A stretch of DNA of 63,539 nucleotides from Gnetum montanum (taxonomy: Eukaryota; Streptophyta; Gnetopsida; Gnetales; Gnetaceae), in NCBI GenBank assembly GCA_015680685.1, contig MNCI01027046.1:67892-131430 (forward strand), given 5' to 3'. The notes below the pieces were generated by a model that was not told where the DNA came from, made no database searches, and was given only the letters and a program-made list of their open reading frames with translations. Positions 35,001 through 46,269 of the stretch are shown in pieces (the stretch's first letter is position 1; each line of letters opens with the position of its first letter). Made by a program: the position numbers and the translations under genes.

Positions 35001-36733
35001 GTCTAATATCCCCTCTCCATCATGGAAGCTGTTTGCATCAATAGAAAATCTAGCAATAGGAAAAAAGACAGTTAGCATCCTAAGTCATGAAACAATTGGT
35101 AGTGTAAAAAAATCACAATAGGGCTCACCCTCTAGCATAGTAAACCATCCTAGGTGAGTTCTAGAAGGTTGTGTACACACGACAAGCAAGAAATACGATG
35201 TTGTATTTGTGCTAGCATTGAAACTTGGGCATCTCCCAGATCCAAGACAAGAGCCTAAGGCCTTTTGGGCGTTGGCTTGAGCTCCCTGCCCCTTTGCCTT
35301 TAGTAGGTTCATCTTACATAAATTTCAAGATGTGTTGATTTTCCCCAAGCAACAACATCTCAACTATGATACCTGCTACTTTAGCTAACAAGTGTAACCA
35401 TATGATCACACTGAAGTGAAAAAGTAGGAATTCTAAGAATTCCTGTGCACCCTCCTAAAACCAAACTACCTAGTGTCCCACACATGCATGTGGTGCAAGA
35501 ACATTTGACACGAGATCACTCATACAACACAAAATCCCCACCAGTTCAACCATGATGAGGGCAGGTTTCAACAAGATCCTACAATGCCACAATAATTAAA
35601 GCATTAGTATTGGAAAAAGGGAACAAAAATAATAAAAAGTAATAGACAAATGATGCATGAAATAAGATAAAAGGAAAATAAAAGTTATTACGTACAACAT
35701 AATTAACTTTTCCCCAAGCCCCATAGGGAAGAACATTGGCACCACCATCTAACATGCTTGGTTCCAAATGGAGCACAACATTAACACTTACATTTTTTCT
35801 AAATGTTACAATATTAAAGAAAATATCAAAAAATTTCTAACTATTGATCACACTCCCTGCAAAGTGTGACAATTGCAAACCCAAAAATTTTCTAACTGTT
35901 GGTCACGCTCCCCACAAAGCGTGACACTTTCCAACCAAAATTTTTTCCAAGTGTTGGACATGTTGCCAGGGAGCATGACAACTATAGAGTTACTAACAAA
36001 GAGTTCAAAAAATTTTCCAAGTATCAATCACACTACTAGGGAGTGTGAAAACTACAGAACTTGCAAAATATTTATAAGTGTCGAGCGTAGCAAGGTCAAA
36101 ATATTTTCTAAATTTTTGTCACGCTCTCAAGAACACTCAAGCATGACAAACATGACCTTGGACTACCTTGGCCGAGTTCCATGCCATGATGTAGGACACC
36201 AAAAAATCTTGTACTGTGATGTGATGCGGGATGCTCATGAAACCCCTATTCCATGCTACGATGTGGGATGCCAAAGAAAATCATGTTCCATCCTGCAATG
36301 CAGGACACACAGGAAACCCTTGTTCCACGGCATGGGACACCAAGAACCCCTATTTTGCACTGTGGCGCAACACGTTCACAAACTTTTGACAACAAAACAA
36401 AATAGAAAAAAAAGGGGGGGCAAAAGAAAGGAAAAAGAAATGCACAATGCACACTCTCTCCCTGGCTGTGGCAGAGTAGCTATGGCCACGGCGGTAGTCG
36501 TCCCTACCCATGGCAAGTTGCCTTTTAGACACCCAAAATCCCAAAACCCAAAGCCCAAACATGTGGGAAGGCAAGAAGAGAACAAGATCACAAGGGTGAA
36601 GCATGACAACTTACTTGGTTGATGGCATCTCTTGGTGTTCCTCAACGTGCACCCTGGGAATACACCATAGGGTGCACTTACCTTCGTCAACGTTGGTGAG
36701 GCCACGGTGTCTCCATTCACTCCTACATGCCAT
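32027..36733 (-). pseudogene. Antisense multi-exon gene carried by element B
   Basis: Homologue of the gene at 46270-50659, with matching splice sites. Exons that I can place: 36682-36733 (donor GTAAGT); about 35500-35129 (donor GTGAG after MVYYARG); 35049-34779 (ENMHAGVIGQ; donor GTAAGT); 34694-33645 (IFFKYGEVDSS, then MDLFLAVNPN and FKIMDDLFLDLFG); a segment ending at 33089 (SWAENPDKFSFM; donor GTATGT); from 33003 (ALHSTQSLWECRHVNKEL); 32089-32027 (APSKGAGPSG, stop). Stops replace Gln where C has it, for example after KFSFM and HLK. The function is unknown. Confidence 0.75.
35780..36170. repeat. Hairpin units in the upstream part of B's antisense gene
   Basis: Five or six units of the form AAATTTTC.AAGTGTTGG followed by TCACGCTCC...AAAGCGTGACA. 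The same unit type fills U3 of LTR B. They lie between the exon ending at 36682 and the next recognisable exon, presumably intronic. Confidence 0.65.
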
Positions 36734-36870
36734 CTTTAGCTGCTACGCTCTAGCTTTCCTGTTGTCACAGTCTAGCTCCCCCTTTGGCTACTATGCTCTA
36801 CCTTGCTTATGCTACGCTTAGATGATTATTGGCTCTAACGGTAAAAATGATAGGTTTACTATGTGTAAAA

Positions 36871-36884
36871 CCTATATTTATACT
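36871..36884 (-). promoter_or_regulatory. TATA-like box of B's antisense gene
   Basis: Minus-strand AGTATAAATATAGG about 140 bp upstream of the proposed start at 36733. In C a CATAAATAG lies about 155 bp upstream of its start. Confidence 0.5.
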
Positions 36885-36943
36885 CTTCAAGATCAAATGA
36901 CACATCACCCTCCTGAGACGTTCCATGTCCTGCCAATAACACG

Positions 36944-37915
36944 GGATGAGTGTAACACCCAAAGTTAGAAAAATTTTCAAACATTTTTACTTTCCTACAC
37001 TTAGAAACTTTTTTACATTTTTTCTACATGCTTGATAAACATTTATCTCGGTCCCACATTTCAAACCTTTCAAGCTTTGCTTAGGTTTACACCCCACGCA
37101 TAGTCTATGGTCTGCTACAACCTTAAATTGGCAATTTTATGGTGAATTTTATGGCAATTTTATAGCAATATATATATATATACAAATCATTTTACATACT
37201 GCATGGTTAATTAAGTTGTCATATCATTGCCTTCCCTATTATATGCATTTTTCTTTATTAAAATAGATGTGGACAGATCTTTATTTGAGCACTATGTACC
37301 TAAGCACACCTTATGTACGACAATAAAGACAAGCTCTTTGATTCATCCTTGTAGCACTTGAGATTTATTTTCTTACACATTTGTTTTATTTTATTTTCTT
37401 ATGCATTTATTTTATTTTATTTTATTTTATGCACTTTGCATTTCTTTTATTAGCACAGAAATTCATTTTGATCAATTAAGAAAATTGTTAAATTACACAA
37501 ACACGACCACGTCTAGCATGCGTGTAATGCTTGGTAACCCAGTAACGATTAGCGTTTGGTAATCCCAATAGTGGTGCACGGTTTAGGATGTGTATGGCAA
37601 GTGGGAATGGATGCTGGTGTTAGTATTAGTTACAACTTAGTTAATGATTAGTTAAGTTAAATTAGTCACTTAGTTACCTCTCTCCTTCCCTACTAGCACA
37701 GGACATAAAAACATAAAAGCTATAAAAATCATATGCCTTAAGCTTACCTAACTATACAATCGTGACATACAGGTAAGCTTGGGAAGATAAGGATCAACCA
37801 ACCGGTCCTTGTTCCACAAGGGTGCATAAGCACTTAGTCCTTGGAATTTGACTAAATCATGCGTGAAACGCTCGTATTCGTATGGTTGAGCATAGGGGTA
37901 CCTCGCTGCTCATCA
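36944..37915 (+). repeat. 5' LTR of element E (about 972 bp)
   Basis: The end GCTCATCA plus primer site fixes the right boundary. The left boundary is inferred from GGATGAGTG, close to TGATGAGTC of D and H; a TG at 36951 is an alternative. From about 37265 rightward it aligns with D and H. The preceding 320 bp, including a TA run at about 37168-37182, do not. Confidence 0.65.
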
Positions 37916-37916
37916 T

Positions 37917-37934
37917 TGGTGCCATTTTCAGGGA
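37917..37934 (+). other. Primer-binding site of E, tRNA-Asp type
   Basis: TGGTGCCATTTTCAGGGA, a decayed form of the Athila site TGGCGCCGTTGCCGGGGA. Confidence 0.7.
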
Positions 37935-38051
37935 CTTAGTTGTTTGTGCGCTAACTAGAACATAGGAAATCATTCACATCATTGGAACAAATCCTTAGGG
38001 TTGGTTGAGAAAATAATAAACAAGATTACATTGCACACTAAATAGACAAGT

Positions 38052-38575
38052 ATGTCTCCTTCTTCATACGAAAGCGCCTCACCACCTAGGTCTAAAATCA
38101 GAAACAGTCGACGGTGTAATACACATGACGTTGATCCACCAGCCCCTCAACAAGTTCGAGTGGTATATATTCATCTCAATGAGTATATACCAAACTTCAC
38201 CTTTATCCTCCATAAAGATGAACAACTGTGTTGGTGAGACTTAGAAGGTAACATAGTGTTACCTCCCGATCATTCAGTCCCGAGCATGCTTCTTCATGCT
38301 CTCACACGAATTGGCATGCTGCACTTACATGCAGAATACATTATGCAAGACCATGACTCGAGAGAATACCATCCTACAAAGGCACAACATGAAAGGGACT
38401 TGCAATAGGAGAGACATCATAAGTCTTTGAAGGGTAAGTGGTCCTAGGATGCCCCACATGTCTTAAGCAAAAATGAGGGTGGTGAACCTACCTCAGGTAG
38501 TCGTCCACACAACAATGTTCCTCCCCTTGACTTTGGACAAGGGGTTGTGTATCAGAACCTTTATTTTACTATTCA
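38052..38575 (+). pseudogene. gag of element E, first part
   Basis: Starts MSPSSYESASPPRSKI, matching D gag. It continues past a stop into NIVLPPDHSVPSML and HAEYIMQDHDSREYHP. The reading is cut by element C at 38581 and resumes at 56213. Several stops are present. Confidence 0.75.
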
Positions 38576-38580
38576 TAACC
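38576..38580. other. Target-site duplication of C, left copy (TAACC)
   Basis: Identical to 56208-56212 on the other side of element C. Confidence 0.95.
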
Positions 38581-39344
38581 TGTAGCAACCGAAAACATCG
38601 GTGGCTGGAAAACATCGACGGGTCATCGGTCGTTGATAGTCTTAACCCCGTTTCCGTAGGAGGGTTGTGCTGAATGGAATGGAAATGGGGCACCCTAAAC
38701 GGTCTGGTCGATCAGATAGGGACTTAGTCGGTGTCAATATAACCTTTTGCAACATGTGATTTGAAAGCAAATTTTATAGCATAAAAATGATATTTTAAAC
38801 ATAAACGATGCAACAATGTAAAATGCGATGATAAACAGGAAAGCAAAGTAGGATGCAGTTAGGGAAATGCACCGCTTCAAGATTATGACTTTACTATGTC
38901 GAGGTGGATACAATCGGTTGTGTGATGCCGAGAAGCGCAAAGATCTCAAAAGTAACCAAGGTGCTCAGAGCAAGGCAGTTGGATACTTGAACATGAACTT
39001 GGGAGTCAACAATGCAGAATGCTACCAAGATGGTAAGGGAAAGCTAAAAAAAATGCCAAATGGGAGTGCTAACTGCTTATAATGTCAAACAGAAAGCTTA
39101 CAGTGCTCAAAGTTACAGTGCTAACTTTTTCTTGTTAGCCAACAAAATTGTTAACTAACCAGATTGCCAAAAGACTCGAGCCTAGGGGATCGAAAAGCTA
39201 AAAATACTAAAAAAGCTAGGGTACCAAAGAGTCCTAGAGAGAGAGAGAGAGTCCCAAAGTGCCAAGGTGCCAAAGAGTCAGGGAGCCAAAGTGCCCAGGT
39301 GCCATAGTGCCAGAGTGCTAGGGTGAGACTAAGCATCACTCATC

Positions 39345-39360
39345 GGGGTATTTATAGGAC
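39345..39360 (-). promoter_or_regulatory. TATA box in 3' LTR of C
   Basis: CCTATAAATACCCC in element sense. The corresponding stretch is deleted from the 5' LTR. Confidence 0.75.
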
Positions 39361-39539
39361 CAAGGGCACACAAAAGATGCTATTTGGATGCCATGTGCCT
39401 TGGAATTATGCTGACCTGTCTATGCTGCACATGCTTGCATGATCGTTGGGCAAGCCTGCCATGCCGTAATTACAAACCTGCCGCGTTGTAATTGCACTGT
39501 CAAAGCAATGGTGCAATTAGGTGAGGTGCATTGATGTCA

Positions 39540-40110
39540 TGTAACCACTTGCCACCTTGCTATGCTTTGTAGCGTAGGATGTTTGGCGTGGCATGGCATT
39601 TTTTCATGCTGTGCTACGCTATGCAGTGTAGCATAGCCTCCGGTTCGAAGCAAAAAATTTGTGTTATGTCCTACTGCATGTGTTGAAAACCTTTGCAATA
39701 TTGTGACTATTGGTTGCAGATTTGCTACGCTACGTAGCGTATCATAGCGTAGCAATTGTCCTTAGTCGCAAAAATGTCGCCAATCTACAAACTTTGCCCT
39801 TTGCACTGCAAAGCTTGCAAACTTGCCGATCCCACCCTTTGAGATGCCTTCTGTCACATTCACAGAATTGCTACGCCTTGTTGCGCCATGTAGCTTAGCG
39901 TAGTGTAGCAGCAAACATGACCTATTTTTGGCCAAGTTCATCACTTTCTGATGGAAGGAGACACTACTGACGGACTTGAAGTCGGGCGAAGGGGGCTAAC
40001 CATCCAGCTTTTGCTACGCTGCGTAGCACAGCATAGCGTAGCATTTTGATCCTGCAAGCCTCTTCTGAAGTCTACTATGCTACATAGCGTAGCGTAGCAT
40101 AGCAAAACTC
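39540..40110. repeat. Hairpin cluster GCTACGCTA..TAGCGTAGC in LTR C
   Basis: Copies near 39609, 39722, 39870, 40012 and 40075, each an imperfect inverted repeat of 30-40 bp. The 5' LTR keeps the counterparts near 55566, 55720, 55856 and 55918. Confidence 0.8.
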
Positions 40111-40364
40111 CTTAACTTAGAAAACTTGCTGAAGCATTTTGTGCATTCTAAGCACTGCTCCTAAGCACACTGTTAGCTAGATGAACTACTCAGGTGAACA
40201 GGCTAGAGAATCTGTTTAGCTTGTTGACACCTAGGACAGTAGAACTTGCCAAACTGGACAGTCTAAACATCAAAGCATCCATCTCCTGAAGAACTACCGT
40301 AAAGGCTGCGCGATTTGCAAAGACCTGGTGAAGCAAGCATATCTTCGAATTTTGGGGTGTTTCA

Positions 40365-40379
40365 TTGGCCCCTCTTTGT
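40365..40379 (-). other. Polypurine tract of C
   Basis: Minus-strand ACAAAGAGGGGCCAA directly before the 3' LTR start TGAAACACC. Confidence 0.8.
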
Positions 40380-41420
40380 CGACGTCTAGAGGACGGGCTC
40401 GAGAGACATTGACAAAGAATAAAAAATACCACAAAAGACATGACATTAACATTAACTCTCGATGATCGTCAAGACGTCGCTTGGCTGCGCTTGAGAGTGA
40501 AAGGGCGAAGCAGGGAGGAAGGAGGTTTAGGAAAAGGGTAAAGATGAGGTTTAGCAGAGTCCCTCATCGGAGTGCTCATGAGGGAGTCATTCGCATTTTC
40601 ATCCTTACTTTCGCTGGCCTTTGACCTCCTGTAGGACAAATGTTCCTTTCCCAAGATGAGCTGTGTTACATCCAACTGGAGTTTTGACCTGCCTAAAGAT
40701 GTTTCCCATGCGGTGAGCTGTGTTACGCACATCATGGAATTTGCACCCTAAAGTAGCCAAGCTAGTCAAGGCACTCACTTCACGACGTTGTAGCATTTGC
40801 TGTTGTGGCAAGGCATACTCTCGGTCGCATCCTGTAAGCACGACAAAGAGAAAAACAACCAAGATGCGAGGCGAGTGTGAAGGTCTTGCATGCTACAGAC
40901 ATTGTTGAAGCTCTTGGACATCCGTGCTGGTGCACGATGTCCAAAGTAGGAAGGCCAGGAGCGGCCTTGGCAGCACCGTTGCGGTGGAGTTGGCGTCAAA
41001 GGTGCCAGGAGCTACTGTGAGTGCAGATGCTCTGGAATCCTTGCCAAAGGCATGCATTCTCAGTTCAGCTATGGGATCAGCTACCACATAGCTAAACCTC
41101 ATTTGAGCCGAGGCGTTGGCAAGGAGCTAGAGGGTAACAATATTGTGGCTAGGCCACAATACTGCTGAAACTCCAATGGCGGGCATTAGCCAAGGAACTA
41201 CCATCAGGGCGATGGGTCGTGGTGACAGTAGGTCCGAAGGATCAGCACGATGCCAAGGCTGGCGGCATCACATACGTTCCAGATTGTGTTCCTAGTGCAT
41301 CATGAAATACGTTTTGCAGCTGCAACGTCCGACCCACATGTCAGCACTGTGCACGTTCATTCGATGTGTACTTGGCGCAAATGCATGCTAAGGATGTGAC
41401 GCGAACCCAGTTTAAGGTCC
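40380..41420. other. 3' untranslated part of C, no gene recognised
   Basis: Several short open frames on both strands, none with family resemblance. It lies between the minisatellite after integrase and the polypurine tract. Confidence 0.5.
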
Positions 41421-41429
41421 TAATAGACC

Positions 41430-41995
41430 GTGTGCTAGTTTAGGGTCTCAGCGGACTGTTGTGCTAGTTTAAGATCCCAACAGATCGTACATGCCAGTTT
41501 AACATCATAGCGAACTAGCTGTGCGAGTTTTATGTCGTAGCGAACGCTATTCGTTGTTGCCAGTTTATCGTCATAGCAGACGCTGCTCATTGTTGCTAAT
41601 TTATCGTCGTAGCAGATGCTGCTCATTGTTGCCAATTTATTGTCATAGCAGATACTGCTCGTTGTTGCCAGATTATCGTCGTAGCAAACACTACTCGTTG
41701 TTGCCAGTTTATCATCGTAGTGGACGCTGCTCGTCATTGTCAGTTTATTGTCGTAGCAGACGCTGCTTGTTGTTGCTATTTTATTATCGTAGTGAATGCT
41801 ACTCATCATTGCCAGTTTATCGTCATAGCGGATGCTGCTCGTTGTTGCCAGTTTATCGTCATAGCGGACGCTGCTAGTTTTTGCCATTTTATGGTCGTAG
41901 CGGACGCTGCTCATTGTTGCCAGTTTATCATCATAGCAGACGCTACTCATTGTTACTAGTTTATTGTCATAACAGATGCTTCTTGTCGTCTTCAC
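41430..41995. repeat. 36-bp minisatellite after integrase of C
   Basis: About 13 units, for example starting at 41582 and 41618 (36 bp apart), of GCCAGTTTATCGTCGTAGCG plus GACGCTGCTCGTTGTT. Because 36 is a multiple of three, frames stay open on both strands (repeating SSVCYDDKLATT on minus). That alone does not show coding. More diverged units at 41430-41540 contain GCTAGTTTAAGATC, linking the array to the other minisatellites of C. Confidence 0.85.
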
Positions 41996-41999
41996 GCTT

Positions 42000-44900
42000 C
42001 AGATGTACTATGGCTTGAGGTACGAGTGATTCACCGAGTTGGCGAACTCATTGCCATCCATGTCCGCTAGCTTGAAGGCTCCATTCCTGAAGGCTTTAGT
42101 GACCATGTAAGGGCCTTCCCAATTGGCTGAGAATTTTCTCACATGCTCATAGACATCTTTGAGGATGAGGTCTCCCTTCTGTACTGGCCATCGATGTGGG
42201 TCTACACGGTGCTTTTGTTGTTTCTTGCTCTGGTAGTGCTCTATGCAGCTCAGTGTCTATACATGCTCTTCCTCTATTGAGTCGAGGTCGATGATCTATG
42301 ACTTGTTGTTCTGGGCTTCGCTCACGACACCTGAGAGGATCATTCAGAGTGATGGTACCTACAACTCAAGAGGCAACACAGCTTCAAATCCATAAACAAG
42401 ACTGTAAGGGATCTTACTTGTCGCGGTTCTGCATGTCGTTCTGTAGGCCCATAGAACATAGAGGATTTGCTCGTGCCACTGCCTCTTACTATTGCTAAGC
42501 ATTTACTTCAGCAAGTTGATGATGAACTTATTTAGAGCCTCAGCCTATCCGTTTGCCTATGGGTAATACGAGGAGAAGAATGATTGCCTAATGCCTAGAT
42601 TGCTACAAAAGGTTCAGGTTTTTATACTACTGAATTGTGGCCCATTGTCGATTACAATAGTCATTGGAAGTCTAAACCTTGTCACGATGTTGTCCAGGAT
42701 GAAGTGGCAGATCTGCTGAGACGTTGTCTTCTTCAGGGGGATGGCTTCCACCCACTTAGTAAAATACTCGATGACAGTGATAATGAGGCTATGCCCCGCG
42801 GAGGACTTAGGCGTGATAGGTCCTATGAGGTCTAGTCCCCATTGTTGGAAAGGCCACGTGATTTGCATTAGGTGTAGCTTTGTAGGTGAAACGTGTATGA
42901 GATTTTCATATCTCTGGCACGTGTCACACGTCTTAACTTTTGACAGGCATTCACGCTCCATGTGCGGCCAATAGTACCCTAGGCATCTGATTTTTGCAAC
43001 CATAGCCCTAGGTGCTATGTGTCTGCCACACAGTCCCTCATGCACTTCATTAACTACCTTCTATGCCTGCTCCCCACCCATGCATGCCAGAAATATCCCG
43101 TCATAGGAGCATCGGCACAGGGTGTCATTTCCCATGAGCGTATATTGCTGTGCACACTTACGTATTGCATCTCTCTGGGTAGATGTTAGTCCGCTTGGGG
43201 GTTCGCTGTGTTGTAGGTAGGCTTTAATGTTAGCATAGCACTCCTAGGTATTCGCAGCACTGATAAAGGCTGCGTGTGCTGCTTGAGTGATAGGCTTAGT
43301 ACATTCAACAATCAAAGTTGGCAAACTTGCAAATGAGTGTAGTGGAATGTTTAGTGCAAGGGTGGCTAAGGCATCTGCCATGGTATTGTCATTGCGTGGC
43401 ATATGTTGCACATCTATGGTTGCAAATTGCTAAAGTAGGCTCTTTGCTAGATCGCAGTAGGGTTGCAAGTGCATAGCTTTGCAGGCATAGACCCCGGTGG
43501 TCTAATTCACAACTAGTTGTGAATCCCTGCGAATCACCAATTGTTGTATGCATAGTATTTGGGTAGCTAAGAGGCCTTTGAGTAGCCCCTCATACTCTGC
43601 CACGTTGTTGGTGCAGGGGAATACAAAATGATAAGTGAACGGGTACATTTCCTCAGAGGGAAACGTAATGATGGTAGCTGCACTACCTCCTCGCGTGGTT
43701 GAAGCACCGTCAAAGTGTAAAGTAGCTTCCAAGTGTGATGGGACGATGTTGATAGTGCCAACATGCTCATCTGGGAATTTGGGATCTATGGTTGCGTGGT
43801 CATCGACGGGTGAGGCTGTAAGTTGTGTTGCTATGGCTTGACCTTTAGTCAACGACTGGCTTACATAATGTAGGTCAAACTCCATGGTTATTGCTTTCCA
43901 TCGGGCTATCCTGCTACTTTCATACAGGTTGTTAGTGATAGCCCAGAGTATGTTGCTTTTGCAAATGATGTTGACTACACTGCGAAATAGATAGTGCCTC
44001 CACATTTTTACAGCAAATACTAAGGCAAGGCAATGTCTTTCTACTTCGTTGTAATTCTCCTCGTGCGCTATTAATGCATGACTCAGATAATACACTGGTA
44101 TCTCAGATCTGTCATCTCGTTTCTGACATAGCAGTGCTACGATAGATGTGTCGGAGGTGGCAAGGTATATGAAGAAAGGCTTATCTTTCTGCGGTAGATG
44201 CACAGTTGGGAGGTGCAAAATCTCTTTCTTCAAGTCATCGAAGGCTTGTTGACACTGGGTTGCCCATTTGAAGTTAACCCCTTTCTTTAGAAGGTGTTGC
44301 ATGGGGTGTAACTTGTCAGTCAACTTTGCTATAAACCTTTGGATAAACTGTACCCTACCTTGGAAGCCACGTAACTCCTTAAGGTTTGCAGGAGGTGCCA
44401 GGTTGACGATGGCCTTGACTTTGTCAGGGTCCACCCGTATTCCGACCTTCTATACTATGAATCCTAACATGCGTCCAATTTTTACCCCGAAGACACATTT
44501 CTTAGGATTAAGGCATAGATCATGCATTTGACAACACTTTAGGACTATCGCTAGACTACATGGGTGATCAGCTGCCTCCTTGGACTTGACTGCTACATCA
44601 TCCACATAGTCGTCTAACATTTCTTGGATGTAGTCACTGAAGATGTAATTCATGGCTCGTTGGTAGGTTGCCCTAGCGTTCTTGAGCCCAAAAGGCATCA
44701 TGGTGTAATAGAAGGTACCCCATGGGGTCATGAAGGTTATTGTTAGTTGATGCTCCGGGTTGATGAAAATATGGTTGTAGCCAGAGAAGCGATCCATGAA
44801 GGATAATAGAGCATGACTAGCCGTAGCGTAGATGAGTTGATCAATGCTTGGAAGTGGGAAATCGTCCTTGATCGTTGCTTTGTTCAAATCCAAAAAGTCT

Positions 44901-45414
44901 ATAAAAATTCATATTCCTCTCATTTTCTTGGAAACTATGATGATGTTCGACACCCATTCCGAATAATCAACTGCACGGATGAAACCAGCTTGGTATAGCT
45001 TGGCAATTTCCTCTCACAGCTAGTGCAATTTCTAGCTTGATCTTACGAGCCTTTTGCTTGACTGCCTTCATGTGCGGGTCTAGGACGATGTTGTGCTATA
45101 TCAACCTCGGATCTAAACCCGGCATGTTGTTGTATGACCATGTGAAGACTTTGATGTTGTCTCGCAAAATCTAGGAGGGGGCTAAGTTTTAAAGTTCTGA
45201 CTTCCCCCTTGGACGTGATCATAGGCATCTCAACAAGAGGGTCCTCAGTCACATCCCCAACCTCCAAATCTAGAGTTTGAACCAGATGCTCGGGCCATTC
45301 TGGGGATGTTTCTAAAGACACTATGGTGCTAGCTGTATCTGATACCCAGTCGATCAGGTCAGGGTTCAATTGTCTTGCGAGCTTGCCATGTGGACCTGCT
45401 AAAGCTAAAGGCAT
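42000..45414 (-). pseudogene. Pol of element C: RT, RNase H, aRNH, integrase
   Basis: From 45414: an N-terminal extension; the Tat signature MPGLD near 45110; RT with FLDLNKATIKDDFPLPSIDQ, FMDRFSGYNHIFI and intact YVDD at 44597-44608; gypsy RNase H with ALCQKRDD, YYLSHAL and YNEVERHCLALVFAV; aRNH with HFDGASTTRGGSA, CTNNVAEYEGLL and RRDSQLVV (43500-43740); integrase with the zinc finger HEGLCGRHI..CDTCQRY (42920-43040), DLIGP, and IDNGPQFS near 42625; and a C-terminal WEGPYMVTKAF near 42100. Stops and shifts are scattered (for example 44450, 43501). Confidence 0.9.
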
Positions 45415-45749
45415 GGAGAAATTGCGATGGATTTCTATTTTTTTCTTAACCTATCAAGATGAGATGAAAGCCAGGTTAAGAGGCACCTGTCGATAGTAAT
45501 CGTGTATAGTGAAAACTTGCAAAGTAATGACAAGATGTAACTAGTGAAGTATAATGTAAAGGTTAAAATTTTTCCAATTTAAAGTCATGGTAGACCGTTA
45601 TGGCATGGAGATGCAGAGCTGCTAAAATAGGAAATGTAAAACTATCGATGTGAGACGTGAAACTACTAAAAAGAAAATGTGAAACTGCCAATGCAAAAAC
45701 GTGAGATTGCTAGTTTAGCATCATTGCGGATTGCAAATGTATAATAGGT
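45415..45749. other. Spacer between RT start and minisatellite in C
   Basis: No gene seen. It would be the downstream part of a long intron if the sense transcript is spliced between protease and RT, as reported for Ogre. Confidence 0.4.
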
Positions 45750-45955
45750 CAAAAATGCTAGTTTAAGGTCTTTTCAGATCATTAAAGTCACTGCTATGCT
45801 AGGATTGCTAGTTTCAGGTCTTTTCAAACCACAAAAGTTACAACTGCACTGGGATTGCTAGTTTAAGGTCTTTTCGGACCGATAAAGGTGCCACTACGCT
45901 ACAATTATTAGTTTAAGGTCTTTTCAGACCGATAAAATCAAAAATATATTTTTTC
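45750..45955. repeat. 50-bp minisatellite upstream of the antisense gene in C
   Basis: The core GCTAGTTTAAGGTCTTTTCR recurs at 45757, 45807, 45857 and (as ATTAGTTTAAGG) 45907, exactly 50 bp apart. The core matches the 27-bp repeat at the other end of the cassette. Confidence 0.85.
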
Positions 45956-46108
45956 ATTTTTCAAGAATGCAAACAGTTAGCTTGGAGCGTGTCAAGGTTT
46001 TAATGCCAACAGTGCTATGATGTTGTGGCGAGCATGCTACACTGTACAGTGCACTTCGCATTAAATGAAGAGAGAGAGCAACAAGTTTCCCTTTTTTACC
46101 ATTACGAC

Positions 46109-46117
46109 CATAAATAG
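46109..46117 (+). promoter_or_regulatory. TATA-like box of C's antisense gene
   Basis: CATAAATAG about 155 bp upstream of the proposed ATG, on the strand opposite to the element's own genes. Confidence 0.5.
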
Positions 46118-46269
46118 GGATTAAACCCTGGTAAGCTTGTCATTCTCACTATAAGAGTGAAAAGTCCATATTTAGAGCACAAAACAATTCTGGAGTGCAG
46201 AGCGATTCTGCTAACAGCGAGTAAGGTAGTTTTTTGCATCGCGATGAGGAAAAGTCTGCAAGCAAGATA

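Larger units (their letters stand above)
25506..36943 (+). mobile_element. Tat/Ogre-like element B, 5' two thirds
   Basis: Order: 5' LTR 25506-27373, primer site 27381-27397, gag 27886-30155, protease to 31521, minisatellite 31625-31825, antisense multi-exon gene 32027-36733, its promoter about 36880. The layout equals element C. RT, RNase H and integrase are missing because Athila-like element E begins at about 36944. They should continue beyond E's far end. Confidence 0.85.
38581..40364 (-). repeat. 3' LTR of element C (1784 bp)
   Basis: On the plus strand it starts TGTAGCAACC and ends GGGGTGTTTCA. TATA (TATAAATACCCC on minus) lies at 39345-39360. From about 39540 to 40110 it holds five hairpins of the form GCTACGCTACGTAGCGTAGC. 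Confidence 0.95.

Noticed and set aside
35873-36622. 249-codon open frame on the plus strand
   Set aside because: It overlies the hairpin repeats and first-intron region of B's antisense gene on the other strand, has no family resemblance, and has no counterpart in C.
39540-40110. Regularly recurring palindromes suggestive of a CRISPR array
   Set aside because: The repeats are imperfect and unevenly spaced, with no conserved unit plus unique spacers, and they lie in a plant LTR.
41435-41995. 186-codon repeat protein after integrase of C
   Set aside because: The 36-bp period keeps frames open on both strands. No start context or homologue was seen, so I treat it as a minisatellite.
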